Below, in pieces: positions 32,359 to 46,600 of a stretch of 64,000 nt of DNA (within the stretch, counting starts at the first letter, position 1; each line of letters opens with the position of its first letter). The position numbers and the translations under genes are program-made. This DNA is from Scylla paramamosain. Its lineage: Eukaryota; Arthropoda; Malacostraca; Decapoda; Portunidae. The notes under the pieces were generated by a model. That model ran no database searches and was not told where the DNA came from. It saw only the letters and a program-made list of their open reading frames with translations. The stretch lies in contig NW_026973669.1 of NCBI RefSeq assembly GCF_035594125.1, forward strand, positions 770,001 through 834,000, read 5' to 3'.

Positions 32359-33312
32359 TGATGATCATAAGAGTGTCAAAACAAGACTAAACAATTGACC
32401 CAAGGGTCTTCCACCATGGGAAGCAACACTAGGGGGAGTACAAGCTCCAGCATGCACATCATCATCACGACCAGAGGGCGACGTCTCGAGGGCCTGATCG
32501 ACCAACCCTCAAGGACCAGATGAACTTTTATGTTTAACCATAAAATAATTATAAAAATAATATAGCTCCAGGGGCCAAGGGAAACAGCCTACCGGGACCA
32601 TGAGGGGACGAGCGCTGGCTGCTGTGAACGGGGGGTGGGGGTGCCTTGTCCCTATGGAAGCCACTTGTTTAAAAAAAAAATCGCCCACTTGATTCTAAAG
32701 TTTGTCCACGACAGACCTAAGACCTCCCCTCACAACGCATCCCAGCCCATTCCAACCATCTGAACACAGGACGACCACAAAAAGTGGCCCCTTTTGGTGA
32801 GCGGCACCTTTGAGCGGTGTAATGTAGTGGTGGCGGTGCTGGTGTGCCCTGAAGCACATGCTGTACTTTACTTTTCTGAGACACTGTTATGGGCTGAAGT
32901 GTCTAACGTGACACATGGCCATCGGAGGATACAGTGGCTTTCTTTCCACCTAACCTTTCTTTCACCTAACCTGTTTAGCTTAAACCATCAATTTGCTGCC
33001 TTTACAGCCAAACGCACTGTGATGCTACGCCATATCCCGTGTTAATTCATGAGCCAAATGTAAGCATGTCGATCAGTTCACTTTGTGCTAACCGACCCAA
33101 AGTTCGACGCATAACGAAGAACGCCAGATATCTGTGTCAGTGGGGCTAGTGCCTTGGGTACGAAACGAACGTTGTCAGAGATGTTGTTATGGGTCAGTGG
33201 GGTCAGTGCCTCGGGCACGAAACGAACATCGTCAGACGTGCTGTTATGGGGTCACTGGGGTCAGTATTGAAAAACCAACACTCTTAATTTGTAGCAGTGA
33301 AGTTTTCGCTAA

Positions 33313-33364
33313 GAAAGTGAAGTCCTAATGTTACCTTGTCATTCTTAGCTCGTGCCGCAGCTAA
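33313..33364 (+). repeat. 52-bp direct repeat, copy 1
   Basis: Identical over 52 bp to 34820-34871, beginning GAAAGTGAAGTCCTAATG and ending GCCGCAGCTAA. It lies inside the right arm of the inverted-repeat element. Confidence 0.9.
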
Positions 33365-33539
33365 GGACCCTTTTATGTATTTACATATTTATTCATTTAT
33401 TTTTTTACTATACCATAATTTTCTTTTTAATATCAATATTTTAACCTGCCATCTTTGCTGCTTGAAACTTTTTGCAGCGGCGCCATATGATCGCGATATC
33501 GCGGCGCCATAAATCAAATCAATCAATCATCTCTGGTTA

Positions 33540-34815
33540 GCAGCGATCTGGCTGCATCCATTCTGCATTACAGGTCAGGCCAACCTGACTATGAGGTGAT
33601 TGGGGTTGAGCAGGGTTATTTAATAAGATCATTCCTCACTGTCTTAGTCTACACAGTGTGCTAGTGATGATTTAGCAGACTCTGTTGGATGTTATTGGAG
33701 TGAAGAATGTTTTCACAATTGTAGTGATATTTTAATATGAATTAGTGGATGTCGTGATTTTCAAGGATGTCAATGTTTCTAATGATGTGTTACTGTTATT
33801 GAGTTTTTTCAAGGGCCATCTTCATGATTCTAGCTGCAGTTTACAACGCTCTATTAATTTTTTTTGGGGGCTTACCATGGATGTTTTCACGATTTTAGGG
33901 ATAAATTGAAGATTTATACATTTGGCCTTTGGAAAAGATCGTTAAGAGAATCCTATTCGTTCGAGAGTACGAATTCTGGTACCGGGAGAAAATGTGATTG
34001 CAAACATTATGAAGTAAATAATTCATAATTCAATACTTAATAGATTAAAAAAAGATTAAATAAAGGAATATATATATTGGTTTACACGATGTTTTCATTA
34101 TCTGCTCTTGATCGTGTTCCATAACACTAACTTAACAATGTTCTCTCTGCTTCGCAAAATCATTATTCTAACAGTTGTTCACTTCGTTGTCACAAACACA
34201 GCTAAAAATTAACATGCTTATCTCCGCTCAGAAACAAACAATTATCGCCCTGCTACGTGTTGTTCAATGTTCGGTACTGCTAGGTCAGAGATATCATCGG
34301 ATGATTATCTCGTTAATAAAATTATCACACCAATCGTAAAGAGATGATTTCCGGAGACATTAATGGAAACTTATCTAATAATTTACATATCACCATATGG
34401 TATGAATTTATTATGGGTTCAGATGCCGTGTTAGATTTTTTTTTTTCGAAAATAACTTAAACTAAATTATGATTTGGGGTCATACGAGTTCTTTGACAGA
34501 GCTTGTTTCAGACACCGCCAATTTTCATCACTGTGGTCAAGCAACAAAATTCTTAAATCTTCTGTGATCAAAACATCACAACCTCTGATTATCTGTTTTA
34601 GATAGCTGATCACAGAATATACAATAAGCAATGATGGAAAAGTTAAGTCATCCTTGCTTCATAACTATCAATGCTGAACACAGGCACATCTGCAGTGGGA
34701 GAACTATGAGTGCTCCAAGAAACCCTTTTTTTTTTTTAATACTTCGATGCAGATGAATTAACAGCATAAAAGCACAATTAAGTCTAAAAAAAAAAAAAAA
34801 AAAAACTTTGTGAAG
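33540..34815. other. No recognised gene or element
   Basis: AT-rich sequence with T-runs and A-runs and no coding pattern or family resemblance that I can support. Confidence 0.5.
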
Positions 34816-34819
34816 ATAG

Positions 34820-34871
34820 GAAAGTGAAGTCCTAATGTTACCTTGTCATTCTTAGCTCGTGCCGCAGCTAA
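34820..34871 (+). repeat. 52-bp direct repeat, copy 2
   Basis: Perfect match to 33313-33364. It ends exactly beside the small MITE at 34873, so the MITE interrupts the similarity or defines its edge. Confidence 0.9.
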
Positions 34872-34872
34872 T

Positions 34873-35081
34873 GACCGTATTCTGAAACACTTCTGTCCAC
34901 ACCTCAACTACTTCCAAAGGCTTTTTACTTAAAGTCACACGGGTTTTTAAGAGTGTTCTTATGTTGAAGTGACAGATTGACAGAGCATTAGGAGAAAGTA
35001 CTCTTGGGAACCCGGCTTAATATCTGTGTGGCCTTGGGAAAGTGATTGTGGTGAGAGAGCAAAGCGTTTCTGAATACCGAC
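34873..35081. mobile_element. Short MITE with inverted ends
   Basis: The left end GACCGTATTCTGAAACAC and the right end, whose complement reads GTCGGTATTCAGAAACGC, form 20-bp inverted repeats with about 16 matches. A TAA occurs just outside the left end and TAA directly outside the right end, consistent with a 3-bp target duplication. The length, about 209 bp, and lack of coding potential fit a non-autonomous DNA transposon. Confidence 0.55.
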
Positions 35082-35705
35082 TAAAATAATAAAAGAACGA
35101 TAGATGGTGTGAGATCAGTGATGTTTCTACACCATTTGTCCAGATAGACTGATGTATGGTGTTGTCCTGCCTTAGATATATTCATGAAGGTGACCAACAA
35201 CTCTCTTCAGTGTTTTATTTCAAGAGTGATAACAGCACAGGGTTCAAAATACCACTAGCAAAAGTTGCGCTTAACTTTGGTAGATATTGTTATGTAAACC
35301 CGGCGGTCCCCAACTGTCATCAGCTCCCTCCACTGCAACACGGCACTCGCTGGTCGGGCTACACTCACCGACACACATCCTTAACAGCCGCGTTCTCCAG
35401 CACTCCAGGAGGAAGAGGGAAGACAGGAAGGGGCCCACACTTCCACCTGCGCTGGCTACATGGAGGCCAGGCACAGGACTTTCCCTGGGTCCGTGTGGTC
35501 TGCCAGCGGGAAGAACGCCTCAGTAGGCACCTGCCGATTACCAGCCACAGAAATACGCAGGAGAGAGTCCACCCACGCCATCTTCCCGAACAACCTCACT
35601 AACGAAAGCCTCAGATGCAGCCACACGGCGCCCACGCATTCAAACATGCACGAACACACTCATACACATCAAGGGGGTTAATTTACACGTTCATAAAAAA
35701 AAAAG

Positions 35706-35708
<3 letters not shown>
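35082..35708. other. No recognised gene
   Basis: A plus-strand open frame of 148 codons (35156-35602) shows no motif and has the composition of non-coding GC-rich sequence. A few short inverted or simple repeats occur, but nothing can be assigned. Confidence 0.4.

Positions 35709-35802
<94 letters not shown>
35709..35802. repeat. (TA)n microsatellite
   Basis: 94 bp of alternating A and T lying close to the 3' end of a minus-strand LINE piece. Confidence 0.97.
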
Positions 35803-35804
<2 letters not shown>

Positions 35805-35839
35805 CTTTTCTTTTTTTTTCTTTCTTCTTCTATGTAAAA

Positions 35840-36213
35840 AAAAAAAATCCTGCTGACGTGAGAGTCCCCCCAAAAATGTCAAGAGAATCATCGAAAATTA
35901 AACCTCCCTCTTGAAAGAGTTCGAATCTTAGGAAGGTGGAAATACAGAAGCAGGCAGGGAGTTCCATAGTTTGCCAGAGAAAAAGCTGAATAATTGAGAA
36001 TACTGGTTAACTCTTGCATTAAAGAAGCGGACAGAATAGAGATGAGAGAAAGAAGAAAATCTTGTGTAGCGAGGCCGCAGTAGAAAGGGAGGCATACAGT
36101 TAGCAAGATCAGACAAGTAGTTAGCATGAAAATGGCAGTAGAAGATAGCAAGAGATGCAACATTGAGGCGATGAGAAAGAGGCTGAAGACAGTCAGTTAG
36201 AAGAGAGTTGTAC
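35840..36213 (-). mobile_element. CR1/L2-like LINE, 3' end piece
   Basis: Minus strand: 3' UTR relic, then the segment for FSGKLWNSLPASVFPPS and [15 protein letters not shown], ending within SLSHRLNVASL near 36213. It overlaps in element coordinates with the next piece at 36358, so these are either two insertions or a partial duplication. Confidence 0.8.
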
Positions 36214-36357
36214 CTAAAGCCTCCACTAACCAGGGTAAAATTCACAGCCGTTTTTTGTACCCATCAGACTTGTAGCTACTGTGGTTAACGGGACGCCTAG
36301 CACAGCAGTGTTGGCGGAAAGTCAGTGACACTGCCGCCAGCAAAGCTGTGTGTGTGG
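36214..36357 (+). pseudogene. Gag zinc-knuckle fragment, second copy
   Basis: This 140-bp segment is clearly similar to 13906-14030. It shares the CCHC-coding stretch (CAGTGTTGGCGGAAAG) and the following CTGCCGCCAGCAAAGCTGTG. It sits between two pieces of the CR1/L2-like LINE. It is a small shard of the same gypsy-like family. Confidence 0.6.
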
Positions 36358-36970
36358 CTTACTGGTTAATTCTTGCATTAGAGAGAAGGACTGAATAGGG
36401 ATGAGAGAAAGAAAAAAGTCTTGTGCAGGGAGGCCGCGGTAGGAGGGGAGGCATGCAATTAGCAAAATCAGAAGAGCAGTTAGCATGAAAATAGCAGTAG
36501 AAGACAGCAAGAGATGCAACACTGCGGCGATGAGAGAGAGGCTGAAGACAGTCAGTTAGAGGAGAGGAGTTGATGAGACGAAAAGCTTTGGATTCCAGCC
36601 CACCTAAAATAGCGGTATGAGTGAAATCTCCCATACATGGACGGATGAGGCCCCTATACAGAGTTACCAGCTGGGAGGGTATGAGAAAAACTGGCAGAAA
36701 TAACTCAGAACACCTAATTTCACAGAAGCTGTTTTAGCTAGAGATGAGATGTGAAGTTTCCAGTTTAGATTATAAGGAAAGGACAGACCGAGAATATTCA
36801 CTGTAGAAGAGGAAAACAGTTGAATGTCACTCAAGAATATGGGAAGGATGGGATAGTTGTCCAGAAGATTGTGTCAAGTTGATAAATGGAAGAATTGAGT
36901 TTTTGAGGTATTGAACAATACTAAATTTGCTCTGCCCCAATCAGAAATTTTAGAGAGATCAGAAGTCAGG

Positions 36971-37378
<408 letters not shown>

Positions 37379-38138
37379 CAGGCGTTCTGTAGCTTCCTTG
37401 CATGAACTGTTTACTTCCTGAAGGGTTGGACGTCTAGGAAAAGGGGTGAAAGGTGCAGGGTGGTATCATCAGCGTAAGAGTGGATAGGGCAAAGTTTGGT
37501 TTAGATCATTGATTAATAATAGGAAGAAAGTAGGCGACAAGACATAACCCTGAGGAACACCAGTTTTGATAGATTTAGAAGAACAGTGACCGTCTACCAC
37601 AGCAGCAATACAACGGTCAGAAAGGAAATTTGAGATTAAGTTAGAGAAAGATTGAAGCCGTATGAGGCCAGTTTGGAAATCAAAGCTTTGTGCCAGACTC
37701 TATCATAAGCTTTTTGATATGTCCAAGGCAACAGCAAAAGTTTCACCAAAATCTATCAAAGAGGATAACCAAGACTCTGTAAGGAAAGCCAGAAGCTCAC
37801 CAGTAGAGAGGCCTTGATGGAACCCATACTGGCGATCAGATAGAAGGTTGTGAAGTGATAGATGTTTAAGAATCTTCCTGTTGAGGATAGATTAAAAATT
37901 CTAGATAGGCAGGAAATTAAAGCAATAGGACGGTAGTTTGAGGAATTAGAACGGTCACCTTTTTTTTCAGAAACAGGCTGAATGTAGGCAAGCTTCCAGC
38001 AAGAAGGAAAGGTAGATGTTGACAGACAGAGTTGAAAAGGTTTGACTAGGCAAGGTGCAAGCACGGAGGCACAGTTTCGGAGAACAATAGGAGGAATCCC
38101 ATCAGGTCCATAAGCCTTCCGAAGGTTAAGGCCGGCGA

Positions 38139-40216
<2,078 letters not shown>

Positions 40217-42660
40217 GACTTTAGGAAACCTACAGGAACATACAGAGATGGAAGGTACATTTAATACCACCATAGTAGATGCAATTCTGAAACCAAAAGG
40301 TTTAGGTAAGCTCAGGTGAAATGCATAAAGTTGAGAACGTGAATCACGGGAGACGGCCACATAACCGGATTCGGGAAGTTGGACTCGATACCAGCACCTT
40401 AACAATAAGGACTGGCGACGCAGGTCCAATGGAAGGACACCAGCATCCAAAGTAGGCTATGGATTAGGGATGAGCGGAGCACACCAGTTGCCAAACGAAC
40501 ACCGGCATGGTGCACCGAGTCCAACACACAAAGCAAAGCCTCAGTAGCAGATGAATAAACCTCACACCAATATTCCAACTAAGAAAGAATAAGAGTGCAG
40601 TGCAAGAGAAGGAGGCTCTATCTATCAGCTCCAAAAAAGAAGTATGAGGCAAGACTATAAAGAGTGACAGCGCCTTCACACATGCTGCCTTAATATAATG
40701 AAGGCGAGGTACCCAAGTCAGGCGTCTGTCAAATATAAGTCGAGATTCTTCTGTTGTATAGGCACAAATCTGGGTCAGGATGAAGACCACGAAGGCGGCA
40801 AAAATGTATGGCGATAGTCTTCGAAGCCGAGAGATGAAATCCCCGAGTTGCGGACCAATTGATTGCTAACTGCAGCTTCTCAATCAAAGGCATCCGCGCC
40901 GCAAAAAAGGACAAGTCATCGACATATAAGGTACCACGAACTCCTTCTGGAAGCACACCAATGGCACTATTTATAGCCGCAGCGAAAAGTGTGGCACTAA
41001 GTGTACTTCCTTGCCGCACACTATCTTCAAGTGGACGAGCTTCAGGCAGAACGCTCACAATCCATACCCGTAAAAAACGATGTGATAAAAACTGCTGTAT
41101 AAAGATAGGGAGTCGGCCACGGAGACCGAACTCGAACCGACTGAGTAAAATGCCGTGGCACCAAGGTATGTCATATGCTTTCTCCAAATAAAGAATAAAT
41201 AAATAAATAAAATAAAATAAACGTAGTCCTCATTTTCCGAAAACCGTATTGAACAGGCGTCAAGTGATTGCCTCTCTCCAAGTACCACATAAGTCTGGCA
41301 TTTACCATCTTTTCTTCCAACAACTTACAAATGCAAAAGGTTAAGGAAATGGAACGATAATTGGTCGCCAGCTGATGATTCTTTCCTGGCATTGGGATTG
41401 AGATAATCATAGCAACACCCCAAGAAAAGGGAAAATCACTGGTATTCCAGATGAAGTTAAAAAGGTCCAATAAAATTGAATAATCCCTATCCGACATGTG
41501 GCGTAGTAGCGCTTATGGGATGTCATCAGGGACGTGATGAATCACTGCATTGTGACAGAGCCACCTTGAGCTCTCAGATGGAAAAGGGGACATTATACGA
41601 TTCACTCCCGCAGAAGCAAAGTTAACTCCGCGAGATTGTAAATGGCGACGATGGTGTGCCATAGGAGAATTAGGAGCCCTCCTGGAAACACTCGCAAAGC
41701 GTTCTACAGATATATCAACAACCACCCTGGGATCAGCCAGCATGAGACAAGACAGGAGAGGAAGGCGGTTAAAACTTCCCCGAAATCTTGCGGACTCAGT
41801 TCCAAACTTGTGTGAGTGAGGTCTTAGCTGTAATCAAGGAGATATAGTCTTTCCATGATGTTCGCTATGCATTCTTTAAGATCCGTCGAGCCTGAGTCTG
41901 CACCTGTTGGAAGGCGTCCATGCACTGGGGGATTCTTATGATGTCGGCGAAGACGAATGAAGGCAGTATGCTTCGCCCACACAGCAGCAGAGCAATCACT
42001 GTTCCACCAAGAGGCTGGACGTTTAGGAAAACAATCAGACGTCAGAGGGACGGATTGAAGAGCAGCAGAAAATGTAAAATATATGTAAAATATGTTGCAG
42101 CCTCATCAGAACTATCAAAGTTTGCTAATGAACGATTAGGTGAGGCAAGTTCTATATAAAGCTGCCAGTCCGCCTTATCGACACGCCACCGGGGAAGACG
42201 AGACCGTGGTTCAGAATCTGCCAATTCAAATAAAATAGGGAGGTGGTTGCTGCCATGTAATTCTGGTAAAACCTGCCAATTAAAATCTAAAAGAGCATCA
42301 GGAGAAGTAAGAGAAATATCAAGGCTTGTAAAAGTACCAGTTTGACTGTGAAAATATGTTGTATCCTATGAGTTTAAAAATTCTTAACTCTTCATCCTCA
42401 GTAACAGAAGCAAGTAGAACCCCTCTGGGGTTGATTGTGCTGTCGCCCCACAGCAGGTGGCGACAATTAAAGTCTCCCAGAAAGAGAAAAGGAGAGGGTA
42501 GGTCTCGCATGAGGCGGGTAACATCGCCCCTCTCGAGAGGAACACCGGGTGTAAGATATCTACCGCACATAATATAAAAACGTTTAAAAAAGATTTGGCT
42601 GCAACAGCCTGCAGTGTTGCTTGGAGATCTATTGTTGTGTACGGCATGTCCTGGCGGACT
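40217..42660 (-). mobile_element. I/Jockey-like LINE, minus-strand copy (left arm)
   Basis: Minus strand from 42660: endonuclease part with CRYLTPGVPLERGD-like and FLFLGDFNCRHLLWGD segments, then a target-binding region. RT follows with NYRSISLTFCICKLLEEKMVNARL, VQYGFRKMRTT, EKAYDIPWCHGILLSRFEFGL, RQGSTLSATLFAAAIN and LYVDDLSFFA. The thumb continues to 40217, where it is cut before RNase H. An inserted (ATTT)n run near 41193-41218 and other frameshifts disable it. It is missing ORF1 and the 5' part of the endonuclease. Confidence 0.85.
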
Positions 42661-43142
<482 letters not shown>

Positions 43143-43600
43143 ATGTAGGAGGGACACTGGCCAAGGGCAACAAAAATACAATAAAAAAAAAAAGCCCACT
43201 AAGATGACAGTCCGAGAAAAGGGTCCAAAGGGTCAAAAATTGAAGGATAAGTGTGTTGAAGCCTCCCTCTTGAAGGAATTCAGGTCATAGGAAGGTGGAA
43301 ATACAGAAGCAGGCAGGGAGTTCCAGAGTTTACCAGAGAAAGGGATGAATGATTGAGAATGCTGGTTAACTCTTGCGTTAGAGAGGTGGACAGAATAGGG
43401 ATGAGAGAAAGAAGAAAGTCTTGTGCAGCGAAGCTGTGGGAGGAGGGGAGGCATGCAGTTAGCAAGATCAGAAGAGCAGTTAGCATGAAAATAGTGGTAG
43501 AAGACAGCTACAGATGCAACATTGCGGCGATGCGAGAGAGGCTGAAGACAGTCAGTTAGAGGAGAGTTGATGAGACGAAAAGAAGAGCGGTATGAGTGGA
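43143..43600 (-). mobile_element. CR1/L2-like LINE 3' end (left arm)
   Basis: Minus strand: the C-terminal coding segment ([26 protein letters not shown]) and the 3' UTR ending GTCCCTCCTACATA beside the microsatellite. It is 5'-truncated at about 43600, where it meets the 5'-truncated end of an I-like LINE running the other way. A small deletion near 43580 removes about 25 bp relative to other copies. Confidence 0.85.
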
Positions 43601-46600
43601 ACCCCCCTATGCTTATTTTCTCCCTGAACGTGTAAAGATCGCTCCTTTTTCTCTTCTAGTAAAGGCATTCGTTGACCGACCATTACAATGTTATTTGTGC
43701 TATGAGTTCGTTCACGGAAGGAAGAATTGTCTAAATCGTCCCAGGTGCTGTCACTACTTTGCCCTTGATTCACACCTTATTTCTGAATACGAATCGGAAC
43801 CTTATTGTTTCTACTGCAGGAAATTTCACCCGTTACGTTCTTGACAATGCAAGAAGTACCGTCTTGAACAGGAAATCCTTCAACTAGCTAATTCTCAATT
43901 CATTAGTCTCGGTAGTGCCAAAGCAGGAACTTCTTTATAAAGATGGGGATGGCTGCGGAAAGACATATACCTCCTCTCTCCTCTCTAGTCTATCCACCTC
44001 TGCCACAGGTAATAAAGTTGTAACACCTTCCCGCCTTTCTCGACCATCAATAATTGTTTCCTTCTGTTCTTGTGAGAATGTCGCTCCTTCAGTCACCATC
44101 TGCAACAAGTTTTCTATTTTGGAAAATGTCACAGATAAGCCCTCCTCTGCATCTTCAGCCAAACCCTGCACTACACTTCAGGAAAGCCCTCCAATGCATC
44201 TTCACTGGCTATATCAGAGACCCCATACAAATGTTTATATTACAGAAGTCCATTTCCTCATGGATTCTCAACCACGAACGATTCCCAAGACACATACTAA
44301 CAACTCTACCACGCTTCCTTCTCAGTCCCACCAGAAACGTTCCCGAAGGTCTGCTGAGTCCCTAGACTCGATAGACGTTCTCCCTAGAAAGATCTCTTTG
44401 GAAGCATCTGATGTCCCTGAGAAAAATGTCATTAATCAAAGCGACTCATTCACTTCTGATATGGATACAGAGGCTTTCTCTGGCTGTCTTCCAAATAGAT
44501 TCTCCTCCAAGAACAATACCATTACGTCTAATTAGAGGATTCCTCCTCCTCCGGTCTTTTTAGGAGTTTTAGAGACTCTTGTGCCGATAACTATCCCTCA
44601 CACCAGTAACTCAAGCTCATGTTTCTGTGCCTACAAGCAATCTAGGTTAAGATAAACTTCGCTACCCGAGCAAGGTATCTAGTCAGGTTGCCAAAGGGAA
44701 GCTTCACTCAGGGGCTTTCCTGAAAACCCTCTCAAAATAATAAAATTCAAGATTCTGCGGTGGAATTGTCGCGGTCTGCGTGCCTCCTGCAAGGAACTCC
44801 GGATCTTGATCTCTAGGTTTTCTCCTGCTTGCATTTGTTTACAAGAGACAATGTTCGGAGACTCCACTCACTTTAGTCCTCCTGGATATTGTGCTTTCTT
44901 CTCCACTTCAATTCCTGGTCAAGGCCACCACGGTGGCACTGCCATCTTTATTAGAAAAAGTATTCCTTTTATCCACCTACAAGTTCACTAGCCGCTGCAG
45001 GTTGTTGCTGTTAAGGTTTTTATAAAAAGTTTTTTATACATCGTGCAGTCTGTATCTACCTCCCAATGTTCCTTTTGAAAGGAATGAACTTGATAACCTT
45101 TTAAGTGCTCTTCACTCTCCTCTTCTTTTATTGGGTGACTTCAGTGGTCACCATCTTTTGTGGGATGACGCTGTCAACATTCGTTTTCTTTTACTTGCTT
45201 CTTTTATCGAAGATTCAGGATTAGAGATTTTAAACTCTGGAGACATTACCCACTTTCGCAGTCAAACCGGTACTTTTACAACAATAGGTCTTTCTCTCTG
45301 TACCTCTAATTCCTTTCTTGATTTTAATTGGAGTGTTTACCAGATTTATATGGAAGCGATCACTTCCCAGTAGTATTAGAGTTAACTGATTCTACACCGC
45401 ACTCACGTCCTCCACGGTGGCATCTAGATAAGTGGATTGGAAGCTCTTCATAGAACTCAGCAACCCTGCCCGTTCATTGGATGAGATAAGAAACTGTGAT
45501 GAGTCTGCAATATACTTCGCTGATGTCTAGCACTCCGGTGCCATTCAACCCATCCCTAAGACCTCAAGTCGGTTTTCTAAACGTCCTGTTCCGTGGTGGA
45601 ATGCAGATTGTACAGCCACTGCTCAAGAAAAGCGTGCTGCCTTTTCTCGCCTTCGACGACATCATGGGGACGTCTGAGGCTTGGAGGCTTTTCGACAAGC
45701 TCGTGCCCGTGGTCGCCGCACCCTTAAAAAGAACTCCATCACAGTGCGCACAACACTCACACAGATTTTCAACTGTCCGTAAAATATCTGGGAAGTATTC
45801 TGCACCTCCCTCTCCTGTTTTATCCTATGATGCACGATAGCGGGCACGATAGCAGACCCTAAAATAGTTGACCTGCTTGCTGAGTAGTTTGCTAGTGTTT
45901 TCAGAAAGAACCCTACTGCACCTATGGTACTTCATCATTGACACTTGGAGTCTGTTGGCGTCAGTTTTGCCTCCCCTGGTGGAGAGTCTAACAATGTCCT
46001 ATTTTCTTTATCTGACCTACGTATGGATTTGTTCCATTGCCATGATTCATCCTCGGGTCTCGATGACATCCCATATTCCCTTTTGCGCCACATGTCCGAT
46101 GAAAGTTTTACCTTTGTACTTAACCCTTATAACTTTATTTGGAATAACGGTGATGTTCCATCTTCTTGGGCTGTTGCTGTAATTCCCATTCCAAAGCCTT
46201 GAAAAGATCATCAGCTAGCGACCAATTATCACCCCATTTCTTTAACTTCATGCATTTGTAAGTTGCTGGAAAAGATGGTGAATTTCAGAGTTATGTGGTT
46301 CTTATAGAGAGGCAATTACTTGTCTCTTGTTCAGTATGGTTTCTGCAAAATGTCAACGACTGATGTTTCATTGTCTCTGGAATTTTCCATTTGTGAGGCA
46401 TTTGCTAATAAGCAACACCATGTCACAGTCTTTTTTTATTTAGAGAAAGCTTACAACACAGCCTGGCGTCATGGCATTTTACTTAATTTGTTTGAGTTTG
46501 GTCTCTGTGGCTGACTCCCAATTTCTATACAACAGTTTTTATCTCATCGTTTTTTTTTACAGGTACGGGTTGGTGGCGACCTGTCAGTAGTTCGCCCACT

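Larger units (their letters stand above)
30916..33532. mobile_element. Element with long inverted ends (about 2.6 kb)
   Basis: The left arm, about 30916-31350, and the right arm, about 33040-33532, are diverged inverted copies. Shared blocks in order are AGATGATTGATTG at the tips, the palindrome-rich GCGGTCATA/GGCGCCG segment, GGTTAAAATATT with AATTATGGTAT, and repeated phrases around CACTGACCCCACTGACC and GTTCGTTTCG. The 1.7 kb interior contains a broken minus-strand coding region. The structure suggests a foldback or long-TIR DNA transposon. I see no transposase and no clear target duplication. Confidence 0.6.

Noticed and set aside
35156..35602. 148-codon open frame
   Set aside because: GC-rich sequence with no recognisable domain, no splice context and competing frames on the other strand.
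43687..43837. A retroviral or LTR gag gene from the Cys/His knuckles
   Set aside because: The knuckles lead directly into an endonuclease-RT-RNase H order without protease or integrase, which is the layout of an I/Jockey-like LINE ORF1.
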